Positions 27,314 through 36,026 of a stretch of 64,000 nt of DNA are shown piece by piece. Under the pieces are notes generated by a model that saw only the letters and a list, made by a program, of their open reading frames with translations, was not told where the DNA came from and did not search any database. The stretch is from Bacteroidota bacterium (lineage in GTDB: Bacteria; Bacteroidota; Bacteroidia; Flavobacteriales_D; Crocinitomicaceae): contig JAJRQK010000047.1 in assembly GCA_024280295.1 (NCBI GenBank), forward strand, positions 1 through 64,000, read 5' to 3'. How positions within the stretch are numbered: the first letter of the stretch is position 1; every line of letters starts with the position of its first letter. The translations under genes were made by a program, and so were the position numbers.

Positions 27314-28453
27314 ATGAAAGTGTACCTTGATAACGCGGCAACAACGCCACTAGCACCTGAAGTATTAGAGGCGATGATACCAGTACTTCGAGATGATTTT
27401 GGAAATCCATCATCTGCACATGCATTTGGTAGAAAAACCAAGGCATTAATTGAAACATCTAGGCGCTCTATTGCCAAGCATTTAAATTGTCAATCATCAG
27501 AAATAATTTTCACTTCTGGAGGAACAGAAGCTGACAATATGGCTCTATGCTCTGCGGTAGAATTAGAAGGTGCTGAACACATTATTACTTCGCGAATTGA
27601 ACATCATGCAGTAGGACACACTGCTGAGTCAATTAAGGCAAAAAAAAACATACGCGTTTCTTACGTTGCATTAGATTCTAAAGGAAATGCTCAACTTGAT
27701 GATCTAAAACAATTACTTCAAGAAGATGGGAAAGCAATCGTATCGCTCATGCATGCAAATAATGAAATTGCAACACTACTTCCACTGAAAGAAGTCAGTA
27801 CCTTGTGCCGTAAATACAATGCTCTTTTTCACTCAGATACCGTACAGACTATGGGGCACTATCCTTTTGACATGTCAGAATTAGACATTGACTATATTAC
27901 CTGTGCAGCTCACAAATTTCACGGTCCAAAAGGTGCTGGTTTCCTATATGTCAAGAATAAAAACAAAGTAGAATCTCTAATACATGGTGGTTCTCAAGAA
28001 CGAGGATTACGGGGAGGAACAGAAAACGTTTATGGAATTGTTGGGTTAGCAAAAGCAATGGATTTGGCTTACGAAGATGTTGCATCACATCATGCTCATG
28101 TCCAAGGATTGAAAGACCAGATGATTTCAGAATTGACAAGTCATTTTGGAACGCTCGATATCCACGGTGAATCTGATCCATCAAAAGCACTTTACACTGT
28201 TTTAAATATCTGCTTCCCTCACACTGATAAAGCGGGAATGCTACTATTCACACTTGACCTTAAAGGAATTGCAGTATCAGGTGGAAGTGCGTGTTCTTCA
28301 GGAGCTTCTGTTGGATCTCATGTTTTAACTGGAATTGGAGCCGATATGACTCGCCCAAATGTGCGATTTTCATTCTCCCGTTATACAACAAAAGAAGAGG
28401 TTGATTATGCTATTGAGCAAATAAAGGTGATTTTCGAGAAGACGCTTGCCTAA
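27314..28453 (+). CDS. cysteine desulfurase, NifS/IscS family
   Basis: YLDNAATTPLAPEVLEAM; TCAAHKFHGPKGAGFLYV; SGGSACSSGA. Confidence 0.96.
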   Translation: MKVYLDNAATTPLAPEVLEAMIPVLRDDFGNPSSAHAFGRKTKALIETSRRSIAKHLNCQSSEIIFTSGGTEADNMALCSAVELEGAEHIITSRIEHHAVGHTAESIKAKKNIRVSYVALDSKGNAQLDDLKQLLQEDGKAIVSLMHANNEIATLLPLKEVSTLCRKYNALFHSDTVQTMGHYPFDMSELDIDYITCAAHKFHGPKGAGFLYVKNKNKVESLIHGGSQERGLRGGTENVYGIVGLAKAMDLAYEDVASHHAHVQGLKDQMISELTSHFGTLDIHGESDPSKALYTVLNICFPHTDKAGMLLFTLDLKGIAVSGGSACSSGASVGSHVLTGIGADMTRPNVRFSFSRYTTKEEVDYAIEQIKVIFEKTLA

Positions 28454-28474
28454 AATCGTATATTCGTAGGGAGC

Positions 28475-29605
28475 ATGACCTACAAACCAATAGACATACT
28501 TTACCTGAGTTCTTGGTATCCGAATAAATATCAACCCTTTGTTGGAAATTTTGTTCGAAGACAAGCGGTTATGCTTTCTAAAACGCACCGAGTAACTGTA
28601 ATTCATACTATTGCACACACTGAAGAAACTGGATTGAACCTTGAAAAAGTAATTGATGGGAATTTAACGGAATACTTTGTTTATCATCAACGAGGAAAAT
28701 CGATACCCGCAAAACGAAAACTGCAACGAGCAGCCTTAAATTTGGCAATGGCAGAAGTTGGAAATATTGATTTATTGATGACCCAAATTCTTCTCCCAAA
28801 AGGACTTCAATTCATTGATGCAATGAAGAACTTTGATTGCCCATGGATACATATTGAGCAAGGATCTTATTTTAGATCAGAAATCAGAGAGAAATGGTCG
28901 GTTTTCCAAAAAATAATCATTCGCAGAACAGGTAGAAACATTGATCAAATGTATGCTGTTTCAGATTTTTTGAAAAAGGACATGAAATCAGTCTTCCCAA
29001 CTAAAAGTATAGAACTAATATCAAATCACGTCGACCCGAAACATTTTACATTCAAACCAAAAAAAACGAATGCGCAAACTAAATTTCTTCACATATCAAC
29101 ATTGGATGAAGCAACAAAAAATCCAAAAGGAATGTTCGATGCTTGTAAACTATTGAAGGATCAAGGCAAAACTAATTTCTCATTCTTAGTTATTTGTGAC
29201 GGGGGAAGCGATAAATGGCAATCATATTGCAAAAACATTGGTGTTTCAGATATCGTAACATTCGAAGGAGCTAAAAACTGGAAGGATTTACCGAGCTATT
29301 ATCATAATGCCGATGCTTTTATTCTCAATTCAATTTACGAAACATTTTCGATTGTCATTGCTGAAGCATGGTCAACAGGAACTCCTGTCATCTCAACCCC
29401 TGTTGGTATAGCATACGATTTACCTGGAAATTTGGGAATTCAAACTGAAATTAACAATGTAGAAAGCGTCGCTAAGGCAATGGAAATATTTATTAATCGA
29501 AAACAAAATTTTGACTCAGCCTCCATTCAAACAGCTGCGGCAAAGTATACTGAATCAGTAGTCAACGAAGAGCTTCGTACAATTATCCAAGCACATGTTA
29601 AGTAA
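28475..29605 (+). CDS. glycosyltransferase family 4 protein
   Basis: YLSSWYPNKYQPFVGNFVRRQA; ADAFILNSIYETFSIVIAEAWSTGTPVISTPVG. Confidence 0.92.
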   Translation: MTYKPIDILYLSSWYPNKYQPFVGNFVRRQAVMLSKTHRVTVIHTIAHTEETGLNLEKVIDGNLTEYFVYHQRGKSIPAKRKLQRAALNLAMAEVGNIDLLMTQILLPKGLQFIDAMKNFDCPWIHIEQGSYFRSEIREKWSVFQKIIIRRTGRNIDQMYAVSDFLKKDMKSVFPTKSIELISNHVDPKHFTFKPKKTNAQTKFLHISTLDEATKNPKGMFDACKLLKDQGKTNFSFLVICDGGSDKWQSYCKNIGVSDIVTFEGAKNWKDLPSYYHNADAFILNSIYETFSIVIAEAWSTGTPVISTPVGIAYDLPGNLGIQTEINNVESVAKAMEIFINRKQNFDSASIQTAAAKYTESVVNEELRTIIQAHVK

Positions 29606-30044
29606 GCAAGTCGTCTATAATACACTCCGAGAGGAATTGGAGCTGCGAAAAAACAGGATTGAAGAATCCCTTGCAGATAGTTTGAATTCAATGACACGGG
29701 AAACAAAAAGTTCAGCAGGTGACAAGCATGAAACAGGTCGAGCAATGGCGCAATTGGAACAAGAAAAACTCTCTGGCCAACTAACTAAAGCAACTCAACT
29801 TACTGGAATTATAACAGGAATCGATCCAACAGAACAACATAATCACGTTCAATTTGGAAGCCTAGTTCAGTTAGATAAAGACTGGTATTTTTTTTCTGTT
29901 GGAATAGGAAAAATATTGGTTGATGATACTTTTATTTTTTGCCTCTCCGCAGCAACACCTCTAGGGAAAGTTCTATTGACAAAAATTGAAGGAGATCACA
30001 TTTCATTTAACGGAAAGAAGATGAAGGTTGTTTTTGTTGGTTAG
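29595..30044 (+). CDS. GreA/GreB C-terminal-like protein (often labelled 3-oxoacyl-ACP synthase in Bacteroidota)
   Basis: N-terminal coiled coil SSAGDKHETGRAMAQLEQEKL; C-terminal FCLSAATPLGKVLLTKIEGDHISFNGK. Confidence 0.7.
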   Translation: MLSKQVVYNTLREELELRKNRIEESLADSLNSMTRETKSSAGDKHETGRAMAQLEQEKLSGQLTKATQLTGIITGIDPTEQHNHVQFGSLVQLDKDWYFFSVGIGKILVDDTFIFCLSAATPLGKVLLTKIEGDHISFNGKKMKVVFVG

Positions 30045-30238
30045 GAATTAAGAAAGTAAGGCACTATAAATCGGCTAAATAAGTCTGCAATTTCAACCTA
30101 ATTCAGAAAGAAATATTCATTGAGAACCTACCTATGTTCATGCATACATAGTGAATATTTTTACACACTCAAATATCAAGAATTTTATTGTATGTTACAC
30201 GCGTAATCTTATAGGATTATTCATTAAAAATACCAACA

Positions 30239-30592
30239 ATGAAACCAATTCCAATCGTACTTTTTTGTATGTCGAGTTTTTTTGGCTTGACTCAAACTAA
30301 TCCAATTTCAACCTCTAAACATTACGATTTAGGGAGTGGAATAGAGACTCCTACAAATCTTACAAGGTATACTAACGATTACGAGCTAAAAGATTATGTT
30401 TTCACTGGTGACAGTTCGATTCTTTACACCCTAAATATTGATGCAATTGAGCAAGTAAGACTTCAAGATCTTGATATTGAGATTTTCGATTACGAAAATA
30501 ATGTAACAATAGTCTTATACTCAAGAGAAAGAGTTACAGCCATAAAGAAATCTGCTAAAGATCATGGAGTTCAACAAACATTAGATCAATGA
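30239..30592 (+). CDS. small exported hypothetical protein
   Basis: Signal peptide; overlaps the next ORF by 4 nt (ATGA). Confidence 0.6.
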   Translation: MKPIPIVLFCMSSFFGLTQTNPISTSKHYDLGSGIETPTNLTRYTNDYELKDYVFTGDSSILYTLNIDAIEQVRLQDLDIEIFDYENNVTIVLYSRERVTAIKKSAKDHGVQQTLDQ

Positions 30593-32541
30593 AACAATTT
30601 TTTATACTTATCATAGGATTATTGGCAACCACGTTTGCATATAGTCAAATTGACAACCCTGGGGGTACAACTTCAGTTTGCTCAGGAACTTTTCATGATA
30701 CAGGAGGTTCAGGTGGAGATTATAGTGACAACGAAAATATTACCACAACTTTATGCTCTAACGCAGGAAATTGCATTTCTGTCAACTTTACATCATTTGA
30801 TATAGAAACTAATTTTGATTTTCTGTCAATTTTTGACGGACCAAATGCAGCTTCGCCATCTCTAGGGACTTTTACAGGCGGTACATCCCCTGGGTTAGTA
30901 ACTTCAACGACTGGTTGCCTTACATTTGTGTTTACATCTGACTTTTCGGTTAATGTAGCAGGATGGGATGCTACGATAAGCTGTAGCGCATGTCCGGCTA
31001 CTGCAGACTACCTCCAACCAACCGCATTTATCAATAATGAAAAAGTTGGGGCTTGCTTAGTTACTGATTGTGGTCCATTTTCTTATGCTGATAATGGAAA
31101 TCTCTCTGGAAACTACTCCAATAATGTCCCTGGAATTTATAGTCCTCAAAATGCTATCTATAGAGTATTCTGTCCTGATTTGGCAGGAAACTGTATGCAA
31201 GTAACTTTTAACTCATTTAATACTGAAGCAAACTTCGATTATCTATGGGTTCGAAATGGCCCAACCGAATACAGTCCAAATTTTACTGCTGCACCTATGT
31301 CAACGACAGTATGGCCTTCACCACCTGGAATTGCAGCTTATGATAATGCACTTCACGGCGACCTATCAGGTTCAGTCCCTTTCTCATTTCAATCAACTGA
31401 CGCGAGTGGTTGTATTTCCTTCGCCTTTTTATCCGATGGTTCAGTTAATGGTCCAGGTTGGGATGCTACAGTTCAATGTATACCTTGTGCAGGTGGCCCG
31501 AACGGAACTGATAATAACGATTGCGTACGCTTGACACCTCTATGCTCTGGAACAGCAGTTCCGAGTAATGCATCAGGCCCTGGCATTGTAGCAGAAGGCT
31601 GTACAGGAACTGCATGCCCAGCAGGCGGTGAAAATCACTCAAACTGGTTTACTTTTCAAGCGTTTACAACTGGAACTGTTAACGTAACAATGACACCAGC
31701 AACTATAACCGATGATTACGATTTCGCAATTTACGGTCCAAATGTAACATGTACGACTTTAGGTTCGCCAATTAGATGTACGGACTCAGGTGTTCAAGGT
31801 ACTACAGGTTTAACAGGTGCAGCTGGAGATAACACCGAAGATGTAAATGGAGATAGCTTTCTTCAAACAATGAATGTAATCGCAGGTGAAACATATATAC
31901 TTGTTGTAGACGAATGGAGTGCAAACGCAGGTTCAGGCTATACACTAAGTTTTGGAGGGACAGCATCCCTAGATTGCACTATCCTGCCAATAGAATTAGT
32001 TGATTTTGGTGCTGAATATGTTCCAAATGAAGATGTGGTTGACCTATTTTGGACGACTGCAACTGAAAGAAATAATGATTATTTTCTAGTAGAACGCTCT
32101 ACAAACGGCATTGATTTCGCACCATTAACAAGTGTTGATGGCGTTGGAAATACAGAATATGAAACAAAATATTATACGGCCGACAATGACCCCGAAATAG
32201 GTGTTAACTATTACCGATTGAAACAATATGACATTGATGGTGAATGGGAATACTCAGATGTAATTTCGGTTAATATTTTGGCCGATTACTACGACGTTAT
32301 TTCTGTTTCTCCAAATCCTACAACAGGATCAACACAAATAGTTTTTAATTGCTATGATAAGAGCCAAAGTATCCTAAAGGTATTTGATGGCGCAGGAAAC
32401 ATATTGGAACAAAAAACAATTGACTGTCAACCAGGTTCTAATCATGCAGAACTAGATTTGAGCTCATTGTCGGATGGAGTATATATGATTACACTTAACA
32501 CTAACTACAAATCGTATAGCCATAAAATTGTTAAACACTAG
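30589..32541 (+). CDS. T9SS type A sorting domain protein with two CUB-like repeats
   Basis: Two repeats with FDFLSIFDGPN / FDYLWVRNGPT and WDATISC / WDATVQC; C-terminal VSPNPTTGSTQIVF...LSSLSDGVYMITLNTNYKSYSHKIVKH. Confidence 0.88.
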   Translation: MKQFFILIIGLLATTFAYSQIDNPGGTTSVCSGTFHDTGGSGGDYSDNENITTTLCSNAGNCISVNFTSFDIETNFDFLSIFDGPNAASPSLGTFTGGTSPGLVTSTTGCLTFVFTSDFSVNVAGWDATISCSACPATADYLQPTAFINNEKVGACLVTDCGPFSYADNGNLSGNYSNNVPGIYSPQNAIYRVFCPDLAGNCMQVTFNSFNTEANFDYLWVRNGPTEYSPNFTAAPMSTTVWPSPPGIAAYDNALHGDLSGSVPFSFQSTDASGCISFAFLSDGSVNGPGWDATVQCIPCAGGPNGTDNNDCVRLTPLCSGTAVPSNASGPGIVAEGCTGTACPAGGENHSNWFTFQAFTTGTVNVTMTPATITDDYDFAIYGPNVTCTTLGSPIRCTDSGVQGTTGLTGAAGDNTEDVNGDSFLQTMNVIAGETYILVVDEWSANAGSGYTLSFGGTASLDCTILPIELVDFGAEYVPNEDVVDLFWTTATERNNDYFLVERSTNGIDFAPLTSVDGVGNTEYETKYYTADNDPEIGVNYYRLKQYDIDGEWEYSDVISVNILADYYDVISVSPNPTTGSTQIVFNCYDKSQSILKVFDGAGNILEQKTIDCQPGSNHAELDLSSLSDGVYMITLNTNYKSYSHKIVKH

Positions 32542-32573
32542 TTGATTACTGAGGCATTAATAAACTTCAAGTT

Positions 32574-32615
32574 ATAAATGAAACCGCACAGTTAGTTCTG
32601 TGCGGTTTCATTTAT
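32574..32615. terminator. bidirectional Rho-independent terminator
   Basis: 18-bp perfect inverted repeat ATAAATGAAACCGCACAG-ttagtt-CTGTGCGGTTTCATTTAT. Confidence 0.88.
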
Positions 32616-32715
32616 AAACAGAATACATTATCAATATAATCTATTCATAAATAGTAAAAATCAATTAAAACTATACTTAACAGTAGTGATATTTGTAGTG
32701 TAACAAAAAAATAGG

Positions 32716-33135
32716 ATGAAAAATCAAAAAATATATTTAGAACACGCAAACATCACGGTAAGCAATTTGACTAACAGTACGAAATTCTTTAAAGCGGCAT
32801 TCCCAGATTTTGAAGTTAGGGGCGGAGGAACATCTGACGGTCGCAAATGGATTCATTTAGGAAATAAGTTTACTTATGTTGCCTTAAATGAAAAATCAAT
32901 TGAAGAAAAACATGAAAAGAATTATTTGAAAAATGGTTTTAATCATCTTGGGTTTGTGGTTTCTAACGTAGAAATAGTTGCAAATAGTTTACTCGAAGCT
33001 GGTTTCAAAAGGGATTACCCCAAACAAATTGAACAGTTCAGAATTCGTGATTACTTTATTGATGATGATGGTAATGAGTTTGAATTCGTTCAATATTTAA
33101 GCGACAAAATTGAAGAGAAAAATTTCTATGATTAG
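32716..33135 (+). CDS. VOC (glyoxalase/bleomycin resistance) family protein
   Basis: LEHANITVSNLTNSTKFFKAAFP...NHLGFVVSNVE...IRDYFIDDDGNEFEFVQYL. Confidence 0.87.
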   Translation: MKNQKIYLEHANITVSNLTNSTKFFKAAFPDFEVRGGGTSDGRKWIHLGNKFTYVALNEKSIEEKHEKNYLKNGFNHLGFVVSNVEIVANSLLEAGFKRDYPKQIEQFRIRDYFIDDDGNEFEFVQYLSDKIEEKNFYD

Positions 33136-33255
33136 ATTGCAAAATTCTAAGCGGTACAATTGTTGTTTGCAATAAGTAAGCAACAATTACCGTTTTTAAG
33201 AAAACGAAAGTGGAAATGGAAAGAAAGTTTACTCAACAATTAAACCAGAAGAAGT

Positions 33256-33849
33256 ATGAAAAAATTCGTTTTAACACTAGCAATATCGCTCATGGTGAGT
33301 GTTACATTTGGACAATGCGAAAATAGAAGTAAACGCTTTACGAAAGGCATTGATATTGGAGTCAATCATGCTCAAGCACTACTTGAAAATAACTCAGTGG
33401 CCACAATTCAAAATGGCCGAGGTTTTAGGGTAGGAATCATATCTAGCTTAATGCTGACACAACGATTCTACATTGAGCCAAAGGCAGAATTATCATTTAA
33501 CACCAGCACATTAACAAATGTTAACGGAGATCGATTTAAGGTGAACCCTATTGATTTAGAACTCATTGGTCATATACGTTTTAAATTAAGAAAAGGAGGT
33601 TTAAGTCCATACGTAATTGCAGGACCCAACGTTAGAATACCACTTGGAACTGGAAATTTCACACTACCAACCCGACAAGACATTGCGATAGACATTGGAG
33701 TAGGACTAGATGTTCCTCTTTTCAAATGGAGAATAGCCCCTGAGTTTCGATATTCTTATGGGATAAAGAATATTACTGAGAGTAATGCTATAAGTGATAT
33801 TCGGTTTCACAACATCTCACTCATTCTCAACTTGGCAGGTAGACATTAA
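33256..33849 (+). CDS. outer-membrane beta-barrel protein
   Basis: Signal peptide; RFYIEPKAELSFN...PYVIAGPNVRIPL...ISLILNLAGRH. Confidence 0.75.
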   Translation: MKKFVLTLAISLMVSVTFGQCENRSKRFTKGIDIGVNHAQALLENNSVATIQNGRGFRVGIISSLMLTQRFYIEPKAELSFNTSTLTNVNGDRFKVNPIDLELIGHIRFKLRKGGLSPYVIAGPNVRIPLGTGNFTLPTRQDIAIDIGVGLDVPLFKWRIAPEFRYSYGIKNITESNAISDIRFHNISLILNLAGRH

Positions 33850-33883
33850 TTGATTTTTTTAGCAAACGTTTTCAATGAATTAA

Positions 33884-33908
33884 GTCCCGTCTATAATCTA
33901 GACGGGAC
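33884..33908. terminator. terminator-like hairpin
   Basis: GTCCCGTCTA-taatc-TAGACGGGAC, 10-bp perfect stem, no strong U-tract. Confidence 0.55.
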
Positions 33909-33953
33909 CTCATTCAATCGACTCCATGGATTAAATTCATACTATTTATTGTT

Positions 33954-34170
33954 TCAACGGAATGAATAATACACTAACAAATCGCCCCATTTGATGTCTT
34001 CAAAATAAGTATCCAAAACAATATTTTCAGAGCATTCAAATGACAGGTTTTCTGATGGTATAAATCCATTCACAAAAACACATCAATTTGGAGTCCATTT
34101 ACCTTCAAGAGATTTCAGTATTTTCGATAAACTCATTAAGACCGTAATTGTGTGCAGAAAATAAATCTCA
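33954..34170 (-). pseudogene. relic of a small gene
   Basis: Minus-strand reading FSAHNYGLNEFIENTEIS* then a frame change to SLEGKWTPN*CVFVNGFIPSENLSFECSENIVLDTYFEDIKWGDLLVYYSFR*. Confidence 0.5.
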
Positions 34171-34273
34171 GCGAATATCGTTTAGATAACGAAACATACT
34201 CACACCTAAATTGGATCGTATGAAAATTCTCATTTCAAATGATACAAAAAGAGTTGACCTCATGCTCACAAAA

Positions 34274-35908
34274 TTACTTGTTGATATTTTCTTCTCGCGC
34301 CTCGTATGAATTTCCACTTCCATACACTTTCATTGCACCAAAAGTACCATTAACAGCATCTGATTTACATCTCACTTTCTGGATGTAACACTTTCCGTCA
34401 GCCTTCATAAATGCAACCTGTGCATAAAAATCACGATAAAGAGTCACTCCTAATGAATTTTTTTTGACAAACCATGGCTTTGAAGTGATTACAACTTTGA
34501 GAACACTTTTTACTTGTCCATTACTATTGGAAATAAATCCAGATGAAATTTTCTTTTCCATTGCAGGATTCGAGACATCAGGTTTCTCCATACGCATAGC
34601 ATCAATCGCAAATTTCTCCATTTTAGGCTTCATTCCTTTCAAGAAATCAATACCTTCTTGAGTAGCTTCGATAGTAATCGTTGCTTTCAATTGATTATCA
34701 CAGCTATAAAAAGTGAAATCTTGCGGGACTCCTGGAACTAATGACTGAGCAAGAATTTTTTGGGTTCCGCAATCATAAAACATTGATTTCCGATACGCTT
34801 CACTGACATCTGCAAAGTCAGGAGATGGTACAAAGATCATTTTTTTATATCCCAGTTCCTTTTCATCATCGTCAAGAGGAAGCATTTTACCCGCATCATA
34901 AACATATTTATTTTGATTAGGATTTTTACCTCCATCAACCAAATCGAGTTGAACGAACGATGAATACTCACCTAAGTTTAGGTCAGACAACACAAAAATA
35001 TGGACAGGTGTTTTTCCATCAATTATAATTTTTGTTTTCACGTCCGATGCGGTCAACGATTTTGCGGTTACTCCGTTCTTTTGGACAAAATAAATTCCAC
35101 TTCCCTCAGATCTATGAAATTCTCCCGCTCGATATTTATCAAAACGCATATTTAATGTCTCCATCATTGAAGAATAGTGAAATTCAACCTTTTTGACACT
35201 AGTTAACAGTGCATCATTATTACCTACAAAAGCATTGAAAAGCGTTACACTATTGTAAAACTCCACAACTCTATTCTGATAGCCTTTAGCTGAAGAGCCT
35301 GATTGTTCGGTTGCATACATAACATAAGTTGGGATATCATCCAATTCAGACTCAAATGCCTTTAATGAATAATCCGTTTCTCCTGCACCTTCAAGCGCAT
35401 CCAAAATCCCTGGAATTATGTATTTTTTGATCTCAGCTCTCGAACGGAAACCTCCCTTACCTGCAATGAAATCAATTTCACTTTGATTGGATAACATCAT
35501 TTGGATGGAGTTAAGTGTCACTCCATTGTCCTCAAGAAACTTTAATCCTTTATAGAAACTCGTAACATCATTAGAAGACGAATGAGTTAGAAATGTTTTA
35601 ACTCTTCGCAAATCGTCTATTAAATTATTATATCGCTCATTAATTTCATTTTCCATTGCGTTATCTTCAGTATCCCCTCTACCTCGGTCATGGCGAGATT
35701 TTGATGTGTTATCAGTTGTAGATTCAGAGGATGACCCAGAAGAATTTTCTGATGACTCTAATGACTTACCAGCTTTACGAATTCCTTCACGAATCCCTCT
35801 TCCGCCTTGCGCAAATGATTCTTGAGAGTTTATGAAGATTAAACTTAAAAAAGTCACTAAAATTAGACTCCCTAAATGAATTACTCTTGATTGATTTTTA
35901 TTTTTCAT
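34274..35908 (-). CDS. exported hypothetical protein
   Basis: Signal peptide ...LILVTFLSLIFINSQESFAQG; Ser-rich linker; start set to MKNKNQSRV. Confidence 0.7.
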   Translation of the reverse strand: MKNKNQSRVIHLGSLILVTFLSLIFINSQESFAQGGRGIREGIRKAGKSLESSENSSGSSSESTTDNTSKSRHDRGRGDTEDNAMENEINERYNNLIDDLRRVKTFLTHSSSNDVTSFYKGLKFLEDNGVTLNSIQMMLSNQSEIDFIAGKGGFRSRAEIKKYIIPGILDALEGAGETDYSLKAFESELDDIPTYVMYATEQSGSSAKGYQNRVVEFYNSVTLFNAFVGNNDALLTSVKKVEFHYSSMMETLNMRFDKYRAGEFHRSEGSGIYFVQKNGVTAKSLTASDVKTKIIIDGKTPVHIFVLSDLNLGEYSSFVQLDLVDGGKNPNQNKYVYDAGKMLPLDDDEKELGYKKMIFVPSPDFADVSEAYRKSMFYDCGTQKILAQSLVPGVPQDFTFYSCDNQLKATITIEATQEGIDFLKGMKPKMEKFAIDAMRMEKPDVSNPAMEKKISSGFISNSNGQVKSVLKVVITSKPWFVKKNSLGVTLYRDFYAQVAFMKADGKCYIQKVRCKSDAVNGTFGAMKVYGSGNSYEAREENINK

Positions 35909-36026
35909 GCTAAATTTCTTAAAAATATTGTTTTGGATTATCAATGCAACAAATCTAAGCGCAACAGATCAATAAGTTCTTAATTGAAAGGTGATTTGGG
36001 ACGTATTCAATAGAAATAGGGAAGTA

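Noticed and set aside
35946-35970. Direct repeat GCAACAAATC / GCAACAGATC, period 15, upstream of 34274-35908
   Set aside because: Only two imperfect 10-bp copies without symmetry; plausible by chance.
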